The position numbers and the translations under genes were made by a program. From the NCBI GenBank assembly GCA_025454075.1, contig JALOPD010000033.1, positions 1 through 21,744 on the forward strand: a stretch of DNA of 21,744 nt. Direction: 5' to 3'. The stretch comes from Desulfobacterales bacterium. GTDB lineage: Bacteria > Desulfobacterota > Desulfobacteria > Desulfobacterales > UBA2174_A. The first letter of the stretch is position 1. Every line of letters starts with the position of its first letter. The notes beneath the pieces were generated by a model that did not search any database, was not told the DNA's origin, and saw only the letters and a list, made by a program, of their open reading frames with translations. This document shows, in pieces, positions 8,304-17,503 of the stretch.

Positions 8304-8370
8304 TTGCGCCTCATCCCGCAGTCGCTGCGGCGTACCAAAAGTACGCCTCGCTCTGCGGGATTCGCGCGCC
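8304..8370. repeat. REP-like extended palindrome in a 200-bp spacer
   Basis: The spacer 8276-8476 has no gene. It contains nested inverted repeats: GGCGTAC (8329-8335) and GTACGCC (8341-8347) around a CAAAA loop, enclosed by TCCCGCAG (8314-8321) and CTGCGGGA (8353-8360), with further G+C-rich flanks. A second partial pairing, ATACT/AGTAT, follows near 8413-8425. From memory, similar hairpins recur between genes in genomes of sulfate-reducing Desulfobacterota; only one copy is present in this window, so the repeat status is inferred. There is no T-run, so it is not a classical terminator. Confidence 0.55.
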
Positions 8371-8476
8371 TTGAACTCGGCTCTTTCTGCGCGGCCTTCG
8401 GGGTTGTCCTCGATACTGAAAGTATTTGTTTCCGACCTCTTGAACCCTCGGCCCCTCAAACCCTATTTTTACAAAC

Positions 8477-10396
8477 ATGAGACGAATCACCGCCTGCACC
8501 TATGACTGCCCGGACGCCTGCTCGCTGGTTTTGGAGCAGGGCGAGGACGGGGGCCTGCGGCTGACAGGCAACCCCGACAACCCCTTCACGCGCGGGGTCA
8601 TGTGCGCCAAGACCCGGCGACAGCTGCGGCGGCTGCGAAGCCCCCACCGCATCCTGAAGCCCCGGTTCAGGACCAAGGGCGGCTGGCAGGAGATCGGCTG
8701 GGAGGCGGCCTTCGACCTGTGCGCCGAAAAGATCCAGCGCCTGCGCAGCGAGCCGACCGCCATCCTGCACCTCCACAGCGACGGCGCCAAGGGGGTCCTC
8801 AAGGAGGCCGTCAACCTGTTCTTTGCTCAACTGGGGTCGAGCCGGATCAGGGGCTCGCTCTGCGACGCCGCCGGCTACATCGCCGGCGTCGAGGATTTCG
8901 GCGCGCGCGAGAACAACGACATCGAGGACCTGGCCAATGCCGCGGCCATCGTGAACTGGGGCAAGGATCTCTCGCGCAGCTCGATCCACACGGCCGCCGT
9001 CGTTCACCGGGCCCGCCGCCGGGGCGCGCGCGTGCTGACCATTTCGCCCGGCGGCGACGGCAACACCCCCTTTTCCGACAGCCGCATCCGTATCCGGCCG
9101 GGCACCGACCGCTTTCTGGCGGCCGCCGTGATCCGGCGGCTGATCGAGGTGGGACGCGTGCCGGAAGATGTGCTCATCCACACCCGCCGCCCGGAGACAT
9201 TCCTGGAGCTGGTCCGGGGCCGGTCGACGGAGGAGCTGCTGGCCGTATGCGACGTGACCCGGCCGGACGCCGAGAACCTCTTCCAAGCGTACGCCACGGT
9301 CAAGCCCCTGGCCACCTTCATCGGCGCCGGCCTGCAGCGCTACCGCTACGGCGGCGAGAACGTGCGCTTCATCAATGCCCTGGCGCTGCTTTCCGGCAAC
9401 ATCGGCCGCTCCGGCGGGGGCGTCTATTTCCACCTGCACTCCTACCGCAACCTTGACCTCGGCTGGATCAGGGGCCCGGGCCACAGGGGCCGGCGCGCCT
9501 TTCACATCGCCGCCATCGGCCCGGAGATCCTGGCCGCCCAGGACCCGCCGGTCCGGATGCTCTGGGTCAACGGCATCAATGTCGTCAACCAGGCCCCCGG
9601 CGCGCCGGAGACCGCCCGCGCCTTCGAGCGCGTGGAGTTCAAGGTGGTGGTGGACGCCTTCATGAACGACACGGCCGAGCGGGCCGACCTGGTCCTGCCC
9701 TGTGCGCTCATGCTCGAGCAGCAGGACGTCGTCGGGTCCTATCTGCACGAATACGTTCAATACGCCGCGGCAGCGGTGGCGCCGCCGCCGGAGGTCCGCA
9801 CCGACCTGTGGATCGTGACGGAGCTGGGCAAACGCCTGGACCCGCCGGTGGTCATGCCGACGGCGGAAGAGTGCCTGCAGACCGCCTTGACCTCGCCCCA
9901 TCTCGAGACCACCCTCGAAGCGCTGAAGACCAAGGGCTTCGTCCGCTCGAATCGGCCCCGGATCGCCTTCGAGGGGCTCCGGTTCGCCCATGCCGACGGG
10001 AAGTACCGGTTCCCGGGGCAGCTGCACGACGAGCCGCCGGCCCCGGCCGACTTCCCGCTGCGCCTGCTCACGCTGGTGCGGCGGACGGCCATCCACTCCC
10101 AGATCCTGCCGGAGGACCAGAAACCGTTTCCCCCCGTGTGGGTGGCACCCGACTGCCCGGCGCTGAAAGGCCTTGATCTTTCAAAGCCGGCGGCCCTAAT
10201 TTCACCTTTGGGCCGGTTGACGGTGACGGTCCGCCTGCTGCCCGGCCTGCACCCCGGCACGGTGGTTTACCGCCGGGGGGACTGGATGAATCGCGGGGGC
10301 GGCGCCAACCAACTGATCGCCGCGGGGCTGACGGACCTGGGCGGGGGGGCGCCGTTCTACGACCAATACGTCCGGCTTGAGAATTCCGGCGGCTGA
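8477..10396 (+). CDS. Cytoplasmic molybdopterin-dependent oxidoreductase (DMSO-reductase superfamily)
   Basis: A 639-residue molybdenum or tungsten bis-MGD enzyme of the DMSO reductase superfamily. The N-terminal [4Fe-4S] motif is Cys7, Cys11, Cys15 (CTYDCPDAC) and Cys43 (GVMCAKTR). Cys129 in GSLCDAAG lies where the protein ligand to the metal is normally found. Later segments match the two nucleotide-binding halves (VNWGKDLSRSS, LWVNGINVVNQAP, ADLVLPCALMLEQQDVVGSY) and a C-terminal beta-barrel ending in a molydopterin-dinucleotide-binding domain with RGDWMNRGGGANQLI. There is no Tat signal, so it should be cytoplasmic. No partner Fe-S or membrane subunit is adjacent, so it probably uses a soluble redox partner. 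The substrate is unknown; formate dehydrogenase-like or hydratase-like members of this group cannot be separated here. The ATG at 8477 has no obvious Shine-Dalgarno sequence. Confidence 0.88.
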   Translation: MRRITACTYDCPDACSLVLEQGEDGGLRLTGNPDNPFTRGVMCAKTRRQLRRLRSPHRILKPRFRTKGGWQEIGWEAAFDLCAEKIQRLRSEPTAILHLHSDGAKGVLKEAVNLFFAQLGSSRIRGSLCDAAGYIAGVEDFGARENNDIEDLANAAAIVNWGKDLSRSSIHTAAVVHRARRRGARVLTISPGGDGNTPFSDSRIRIRPGTDRFLAAAVIRRLIEVGRVPEDVLIHTRRPETFLELVRGRSTEELLAVCDVTRPDAENLFQAYATVKPLATFIGAGLQRYRYGGENVRFINALALLSGNIGRSGGGVYFHLHSYRNLDLGWIRGPGHRGRRAFHIAAIGPEILAAQDPPVRMLWVNGINVVNQAPGAPETARAFERVEFKVVVDAFMNDTAERADLVLPCALMLEQQDVVGSYLHEYVQYAAAAVAPPPEVRTDLWIVTELGKRLDPPVVMPTAEECLQTALTSPHLETTLEALKTKGFVRSNRPRIAFEGLRFAHADGKYRFPGQLHDEPPAPADFPLRLLTLVRRTAIHSQILPEDQKPFPPVWVAPDCPALKGLDLSKPAALISPLGRLTVTVRLLPGLHPGTVVYRRGDWMNRGGGANQLIAAGLTDLGGGAPFYDQYVRLENSGG

Positions 10397-10414
10397 CGCC
10401 GCCGGAATTCTCAA
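10377..10414. repeat. Perfect 17-bp inverted repeat across the stop codon
   Basis: Arms 10377-10393 and 10398-10414 are exact inverse copies with a 4-base loop TGAC. The TGA of that loop is the stop codon of the molybdopterin gene. The arms contain the word GAATTCCGGCGGC and its complement. No T-run follows, so it is not a standard intrinsic terminator, although the stem would be very stable. It lies 20 bases before the next gene start and may tune expression between the two genes or protect the upstream mRNA end. Confidence 0.75.
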
Positions 10415-10433
10415 CCGGTTGAAAGATGAAAGG

Positions 10434-11096
10434 ATGAATACTTTTTTTCAGGAAGAATTGCAGGGTATTTGCCGGGGTTGGGCGGCGGGCGTCAAGCGCA
10501 TCGGCGACAGCGGGGGCCGGATGGCTTTTTTCCGGGATGAGCTGTCGGCTTTTCTGGTCAATCGGACGCTTTTTGAGGGGCTCTTAAAGGCCATCACAAA
10601 CGGCGACCCTCACCCCGATCTGCGCCAGGAAACCCAGTTCGACAATGAGCTGGTCCTGCACCGCGACCCGGGCCGGCTTTTTTCTGTGCGCATGTACATC
10701 TTCGGCCCGGGCGTACATACCACCGTGCACGATCACTCCTCCTGGGGGGTGTCGGGGTCGGCGTTCGGGCCGCTCGAGGTGGTTCGCTACCGCCGCGAGG
10801 ACGACGGCTCGGACCCGGACCTGGCCCGGTTGGCAATGGCGGACCGTTATGCGCTGCGGCCGGGCGAAGTCGAAACAACCTTGCCGCTCGATCAGGGCAT
10901 CCACCGCACCGGCAACCCGGCCGAGGGAACCACCCTCATGGTCAGCGTCTACGGCACGCCCCTGCGGCGGCTTTACATCCAGCGCTTCAATCTCGAAAAC
11001 GGCGGCGTCCATCGTGTGTTTCCGCCGCGTTTCAAAAAGAAGATGCTCGCGGAGCAGGCCTTGAAGGCGATGGCGGCCGCCCCAAGGTCGGATTGA
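10434..11096 (+). CDS. Cysteine-dioxygenase-like cupin protein
   Basis: A 220-residue protein with the double-stranded beta-helix of the cysteine dioxygenase / 3-mercaptopropionate dioxygenase group, non-haem iron enzymes that oxidise thiols to sulfinates. The cupin motif HTTVHDHSSWGVSG supplies His99 and His101, and His157 in GIHRTGN is the expected third ligand of a 3-His iron site. The N-terminal 70 residues are helical, as in this family. The ATG at 10434 is chosen because the only upstream in-frame start is a TTG inside the inverted repeat; the ribosome site is weak (GAAAGATGAAAGG). It follows the molybdopterin gene by 37 bases, most of it hairpin. An oxygen-dependent thiol oxidation role is inferred from the family. 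In an anaerobe it might be used during oxygen exposure, or the fold may serve another reaction. Confidence 0.8.
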   Translation: MNTFFQEELQGICRGWAAGVKRIGDSGGRMAFFRDELSAFLVNRTLFEGLLKAITNGDPHPDLRQETQFDNELVLHRDPGRLFSVRMYIFGPGVHTTVHDHSSWGVSGSAFGPLEVVRYRREDDGSDPDLARLAMADRYALRPGEVETTLPLDQGIHRTGNPAEGTTLMVSVYGTPLRRLYIQRFNLENGGVHRVFPPRFKKKMLAEQALKAMAAAPRSD

Positions 11097-11223
11097 AAAA
11101 GATCATCGGGGTGTTATTTTTCCTGCGTATCATTTCTCGCCCTTTTGGCTTGGACCCTCGGCGCTATAGAAAGGCGGGCCCGGGCGCGGCGGCTCACCCC
11201 CATCCGGGAAAGGAAAACAGCTC

Positions 11224-12144
11224 ATGGCGGAAGTAAGAAAATGCGACGTCGTCATCCTCGGCACCGGCCCGGCCGGGCTGCAGGCGGCGATCCACGCCGC
11301 GCGCAAGAAGGTGTCCGTGCTCGTTCTCGGCAAGGAGGGCCGCAGCAGCATCTTTCACCACCACGTCGAAAACTACTGCTGCGTGTTCAACACGACCGGC
11401 GAGGACATCATCAAGACCGGCCGCCAGCAGGCGGCGGCTTTCGGGGCCGAGTTCCTGGACGAGGACGTTCTCGCGATGGCGGCCGAAGGCGGCCGGTTCG
11501 CCATTTCGCTCGAAAGCGGCGGCATCGTCGGCGCCGGCGCCGTGATCATCGCCACCGGAACGGCGCGCAAGCGGCTGGGGGTCCCAGGGGAGAAGGAACT
11601 GCTCGGCCGGGGGGTGAGCTACTGTGTCGAGTGCGATTGCAACTTCTACAAGGGGGCCGAGGTGGCGGTGGTGGGCAACGGCAGCGCCGCGGCGAGCGGC
11701 GCCCTGACCATGCTCGCCTATGCCCGCGCGGTGCACCTCGTCTGCGAGACGCTCGAGGTCAGCCCCGCGCTCGCATCCGAGCTGCGCAAAAGCGCCGTGA
11801 CCCTCCACGAAAACCGCAAGGTCAGGGAAATCAGCGGCCGGGACGGCGTCGAGGGGATCGTCATGGACGACGGCTCGCGGCTCGCGGTCCAGGGGGTTTT
11901 CATCGAGCTCGGCGCCAAGGGGGTGATGGAGCTCGCCGGCCTGCTCGGGGTCCAGCTCGACGACGAGATGAAACACATCCGGACGAACAAGAAGATGGAG
12001 ACCAGCGTGCCCGGCATTTACGCGGCCGGCGACATCACCGGCCCGCCCTGGCAGGTGGCCAAGGCCGTGGGCGAGGGCTGCATCGCCGGGCTGGAAGCCG
12101 CCGGCTACGCCAAGAAAAGGGGGGCGGAGTCCGCGTCGCCGTAA
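11224..12144 (+). CDS. Thioredoxin-reductase-like FAD-dependent oxidoreductase
   Basis: A 306-residue two-domain flavoprotein of the low-molecular-weight thioredoxin reductase family. FAD binding is shown by GTGPAGL near the N-terminus and by GIYAAGDITGPPWQVAKAVGEG near the C-terminus. The second nucleotide fold has VVGNGSAAASGA. The redox-active pair is Cys134 and Cys137 in CVECDC, with an extra Cys139 where most relatives have Gly. The HRRxxxR-type NADPH 2'-phosphate motif after the second fold is missing (VHLVCETLEVSP instead), so NADPH use is doubtful; NADH or a reduced protein donor is possible. A histidine/cysteine-rich stretch FHHHVENYCC at about residues 46-55 is also unusual. The ATG at 11224 is preceded by AAAGGAAA. 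It lies 127 bases after the cupin gene and converges on the HEAT-repeat gene. Reduction of thioredoxin or another disulfide protein is inferred. Confidence 0.87.
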   Translation: MAEVRKCDVVILGTGPAGLQAAIHAARKKVSVLVLGKEGRSSIFHHHVENYCCVFNTTGEDIIKTGRQQAAAFGAEFLDEDVLAMAAEGGRFAISLESGGIVGAGAVIIATGTARKRLGVPGEKELLGRGVSYCVECDCNFYKGAEVAVVGNGSAAASGALTMLAYARAVHLVCETLEVSPALASELRKSAVTLHENRKVREISGRDGVEGIVMDDGSRLAVQGVFIELGAKGVMELAGLLGVQLDDEMKHIRTNKKMETSVPGIYAAGDITGPPWQVAKAVGEGCIAGLEAAGYAKKRGAESASP

Positions 12145-12153
12145 TGAAGTGAA

Positions 12154-12176
12154 GCCGAACAGGTTCGACGTTCGGC
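12154..12176. terminator. Hairpin between convergent genes
   Basis: A 7-bp stem (GCCGAAC at 12154-12160, GTTCGGC at 12170-12176) with a 9-base loop lies in the 50-base gap between the convergent flavoprotein and HEAT-repeat genes. No strong T-tract follows on either strand, so it is a weak candidate for a bidirectional transcription stop. Confidence 0.35.
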
Positions 12177-12194
12177 GAAAGGTCCTCCCGGGCC

Positions 12195-14963
12195 TTATGG
12201 GTTCTGGCCGGAACCTCCCGCCAGCCGCGCCCGCAGGGCTTCGAGGGCCTTGGCGGCCGCCTCCGCGTGGGGGGTCTTGCCTTCGGCCAATTTGGACAGG
12301 AACTCCTCGGAACGGGCAAAGCCGATGGCGCCGAGGGCGGTCACGGCCGCGCCGACGATGGCTGCATCGTCCGCCACGGCGGTTTTGCGGATGCGCTGCA
12401 GCAGCCCCTTTTTGTGGCCCGCAGCGCGCTGGGCGGCCTCCAGCACCACCTCCTCGGCGGCTTCGGGTTCGTGGAAGCTCCGCATGCTGCCGACGGCCCG
12501 GAGCAGCTGAGCCACCTTGCGCGAGTGCCGCGCGGCCAGTTCCTTCTCCTCGGGGGGCTCCGCGCGCAGGCGGCTCAGGAGCTTGTCCATCGATTCCTTG
12601 GTCAGCGGGGAGAGCTCGCCCAAGGCATTGACGGCGCGCCAGCGGAGTTTCTCGTCGGCGTCGTCCAGCGCCTTGATGGCGAGGCGCTCCGCATCGGGGG
12701 TCTTCAACGCGACGAGGGTGTTCAGGGCCTCGTCGCGCACCCGTGCGTGGGCGTGGCTGAAGAGCTTGCGGGCGAGGTCGATGTCGCCGTCGCCCTTGGC
12801 GATGTGCCGCAGGAGCATCAGCGCGTTGCGTTTGAGATACCATTTCCGGGTCGGGTCCTCGAGCGTCGTGAGCACCCACTCGCGGGCCAAGTCCCCTCTC
12901 TGCACGAGGGCGGCCATGGCGGCCTTGCGCGCGCCCTTGTCCTCGCTGTCGGAGAGGACCTTGCAGAGGATTTCGATCCCGAAACCGCCCAGCAGCGCCA
13001 GCAGGGCCTCGATGGCCGTGCGCTGCGCCCCGTCGGCCTTTTCGTAGGCGAGCTCAAGCTCGCGGGTGCGGTCCTCGAAAATGAACCGGAGGGCATCGGG
13101 CCCCGTTTCGGCCTCTGCCTGGAGCAGCCCCTTCTCCGCGCCCTTTTTCACCGCCTGCACGATCTGAAGGACGACCGGCACCTCCCCCTGCTCCACCAGG
13201 TTCGGGATGACGCGCCGGAAGCATTTCAGCGTGGCGACCGCATCGCCGGAGGCGCGCGGCCGCAGGAGGCGTTCGAGATAGGCCCGCAGATGGCCGGCCA
13301 CGTCCCGGGCCATCTTCTGGGTGTTCACCAGGTATTGCACATCGGCCGGCAGCTCGTCGAAGGCCAGCACGCCGTTCGCATAAAGCTCTTCCAGAAACCG
13401 CTGCGCCCCGTGCACGTCCGCGAGCACCAGGCGGCGCGACACCCATTTCAAGATCCGCTTCACCCCGGCAAACCGCCGCTGGATGGAAGGGTTGACCGGG
13501 TCCTTGCCGCCGATCTCGCGCAGCCGGTTGAGCTCCTGGAAGATGTAGCGCGACGTCGGCAGCAGGGTCTCCATGGGGAAGGCCTCGATGATGACCTTTT
13601 CGATGTCTTCTTCCTGGATGTTCTTGACGTGTCGGGCGATGACGTAGCAGTTGACGATGAGGTCCTTGAGAAACTCCGGGTGCTTGAGCGGGCGCAGAAT
13701 GTCCTGGATGATCTGCAGCTTCATCCGCTTGATGGCCTCATCCGACTCCCCCTGGAACATCGGGAGCACCTTCAAATCCTTGGCCAGGCGCTGGATGGCC
13801 ATCTCCACCCGCCAAGGCAGGGTTTTCTCGAGGACGATGATGTCGTCCATGAAGACCAGGGAGATGTCGCTGATCCCCCGCTGCACCAGGGCTTTGGTCA
13901 GCAGCTCCCCGACTTTGGCGTTTGCACCGTGGTCGGCGGCGGGGTCGCTCATCACGTTCACGAAGCCGTCGAAATGCTCCGCCGAAATGCTTTTCCTGAT
14001 GGCGAAGCTGACGAGCCCCTTGCGGCTGAAATACTCCCGCAGCTTGGGGACGAAGAGCTCCGCCATGCCGGCCCCCACCAGAGTTCGCACGTTGACGGGC
14101 TCGTCCAGGATGCCGGTGATCAGGACGTCCGATTTTTCGCGGGTTTCCTGGCTGGTGAGCATGATTTCCGCGGAATCATTCAGGCATTTCCGGAAGGCCT
14201 CATACAGGCCGCGCTTGGCATTCTGGGAGCCGGGGTGGTCCGGAGAATAATAGCCGGTCCGCAGCATGGCCTTGGTGAGGTCCATGACGAAATCGCCGGC
14301 GGGTTTGATGCGCTCACGCTCCGCCGGGGTGAGGTCTTTTTTTTCGCGGCCGGCCGGAGCGGCCGGCTCCGGCCCCTGGGTTTCGCGGGAGGCCTCCGCC
14401 TGGGCCACGGCGGAGCGGATCCAGTCCATGGACAATTCAGGGGACGACCCGGTTGCCTGCTTGGGTTCAGGGCACCTTTGAGGGGTCGTCGCCGAAGCGC
14501 TGGCTGTGCCGGCCGGCTCGGCCGCCGGAGAAGTTGCCGCTGATGGCGTGATTTTTTCGATCGGAGCAAGGGATGGGACGCCGTCACCCGAACGCGCGGC
14601 ACCCGGCGGGTCCGAAGGGTTGCCGTCGGCGGCGGATGCGATGCCCAGCTCCTGCTCCAGGTCCCGAAGGGCCGCCGCCTCGTCGCCGACCAGGCCGAGC
14701 AGCATCCCGGCGGCTTTTTGGGTGTCCGCGGCAGCCTGACGGTCCGTTGCTTCAAGCACCTCCGCCTCGACCGAAATGCGCCGGCTCGCTTCGGGCAAAA
14801 CGAGCGCCAGCCTCATCCGGGTCTGCACCGGCAGCGGCATTTCGGTGGGGATGAAAATGCGGCCGGTTTTCAACTGGCGATAATGCGCCAGGGCCTGGTC
14901 GATGGAACGGTAGCGCAGCTTTAAAGATGTGGCCGTCAACGCCGCCTCGCAGAGAAAAAGCAT
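12195..14963 (-). CDS. PilZ-like domain and HEAT-repeat protein
   Basis: A 922-residue cytoplasmic protein without catalytic motifs. The N-terminal 115 residues resemble a PilZ-type domain of the kind common in myxobacteria and Desulfobacterota (GRIFIPTEMPLPVQTRMRL, then VEAEVLEATDRQ and GMLLGLV). The RxxxR and D/NxSxxG residues that bind cyclic di-GMP are not evident, so binding is uncertain. Residues about 115-230 are a Pro/Ala/Ser-rich linker. A helical middle domain (about 230-600) follows, then HEAT-like helical repeats (about 640-915, for example RVRDEALNTLVALKTPDAER and LRWRAVNALGEL). HEAT arrays usually scaffold protein contacts. ATG 14963 is chosen because a strong promoter lies just upstream and any longer start would run through it and into the divergent kinase gene; the ribosome site is poor. 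It is divergent from the hybrid kinase, so a signalling role is plausible. Confidence 0.8.
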   Translation of the reverse strand: MLFLCEAALTATSLKLRYRSIDQALAHYRQLKTGRIFIPTEMPLPVQTRMRLALVLPEASRRISVEAEVLEATDRQAAADTQKAAGMLLGLVGDEAAALRDLEQELGIASAADGNPSDPPGAARSGDGVPSLAPIEKITPSAATSPAAEPAGTASASATTPQRCPEPKQATGSSPELSMDWIRSAVAQAEASRETQGPEPAAPAGREKKDLTPAERERIKPAGDFVMDLTKAMLRTGYYSPDHPGSQNAKRGLYEAFRKCLNDSAEIMLTSQETREKSDVLITGILDEPVNVRTLVGAGMAELFVPKLREYFSRKGLVSFAIRKSISAEHFDGFVNVMSDPAADHGANAKVGELLTKALVQRGISDISLVFMDDIIVLEKTLPWRVEMAIQRLAKDLKVLPMFQGESDEAIKRMKLQIIQDILRPLKHPEFLKDLIVNCYVIARHVKNIQEEDIEKVIIEAFPMETLLPTSRYIFQELNRLREIGGKDPVNPSIQRRFAGVKRILKWVSRRLVLADVHGAQRFLEELYANGVLAFDELPADVQYLVNTQKMARDVAGHLRAYLERLLRPRASGDAVATLKCFRRVIPNLVEQGEVPVVLQIVQAVKKGAEKGLLQAEAETGPDALRFIFEDRTRELELAYEKADGAQRTAIEALLALLGGFGIEILCKVLSDSEDKGARKAAMAALVQRGDLAREWVLTTLEDPTRKWYLKRNALMLLRHIAKGDGDIDLARKLFSHAHARVRDEALNTLVALKTPDAERLAIKALDDADEKLRWRAVNALGELSPLTKESMDKLLSRLRAEPPEEKELAARHSRKVAQLLRAVGSMRSFHEPEAAEEVVLEAAQRAAGHKKGLLQRIRKTAVADDAAIVGAAVTALGAIGFARSEEFLSKLAEGKTPHAEAAAKALEALRARLAGGSGQNP

Positions 14964-14985
14964 TTTTGCTTCGGCAACTCGATCT

Positions 14986-15014
14986 AGTATATCGAAGAAG
15001 CCCTGCGAAGTCAA
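14986..15014 (-). promoter_or_regulatory. Sigma-70 promoter of the HEAT-repeat gene
   Basis: On the minus strand, TTGACT (15014-15009) and TATACT (14991-14986) are separated by exactly 17 bases; each box matches five of six consensus bases. Transcription would begin about 15 bases before ATG 14963, giving a very short leader. This supports that start and argues against the longer open frame reaching 15341. Confidence 0.75.
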
Positions 15015-15188
15015 AAAAACCGATGCCCCGCCGGCCGGCTGCAGCGGTTTCCCGGGAAGACAAAAAGTCAAAAAAATGACGCACTTGGCATTCACACCCG
15101 TGCCGCAGCCATCGACCAGGTCCGCCGGTCGGCCTGCAGCGCTGCGAACCGGTTGATTCCGCCGACCCCTGCCCGTCAAAACAACTCG

Positions 15189-15205
15189 TGGCATGTTTTC
15201 TGCAT
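15189..15205 (+). promoter_or_regulatory. Sigma-54 type promoter before the hybrid kinase
   Basis: TGGCATGTTTTCTGCAT contains GG-N10-GC spacing and matches the RpoN -24/-12 consensus TGGCAC-N5-TTGCA at all but two bases. It lies 51 bases before the kinase ATG, a normal leader distance. No sigma-70 promoter is obvious for the kinase. An enhancer-binding activator site was not identified, so the call is moderate. Confidence 0.55.
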
Positions 15206-15255
15206 CGTCCACACTTTGGAAGAAGAAATAGAACATCACGGGAGAAAGATTCGCG

Positions 15256-17250
<1,995 letters not shown>

Positions 17251-17503
17251 CCTGCCGGCCGGCCCAACCTTCCTTTTCGCACTTTCTGTTGTCTTGCCCC
17301 CGCCCCGTCGTTACAATAAGGCGTAAATTTCAGGCGGCCGTCGGCACTCAACCCGCGACTCATGCGGACCCGGTCAGGGGCGCTGCATGTTGGATTCCCT
17401 GTGGATGAACTCCCGGCGCTGGGTGGATCCGTCGGCGGCCTTGGCCCGGCGTGCGGCCTAAAGGGTGCAAACAAACGCCGGATAGTCGACTTCGGTTGGG
17501 CTT
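17251..17503 (+). other. Long leader region before the antiporter gene
   Basis: This 253-base stretch has no gene. The first part follows the kinase stop and has only a short CCGGC/GCCGG pairing as a possible stop signal. After the promoter at 17289-17317, about 180 bases of G+C-rich transcribed leader remain before the antiporter ATG. I searched it by eye for known riboswitch signatures and recognised none. Its length leaves room for a regulatory RNA. Confidence 0.4.
17289..17317 (+). promoter_or_regulatory. Sigma-70 type promoter of the antiporter gene
   Basis: TTGTCT (17289-17294) and TACAAT (17312-17317) are separated by 17 bases; the -10 box matches five of six consensus bases and the -35 box four. 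Transcription would begin near 17324, giving a leader of about 180 bases. Confidence 0.5.

Noticed and set aside
8456..10096. A 546-codon open frame on the minus strand
   Set aside because: It is antisense to the molybdopterin oxidoreductase, whose cofactor motifs are all in the plus-strand frame.
12267..14543. A 758-codon open frame on the plus strand
   Set aside because: It is antisense to the HEAT-repeat gene, has low-complexity Gly/Arg/His/Gln-rich composition and no recognisable domain; such frames are common opposite G+C-rich genes.
17324..17503. A second ydaO or other riboswitch in the antiporter leader
   Set aside because: None of the conserved blocks such as CAGCTAACC or GGGGACCC in the right order was found.
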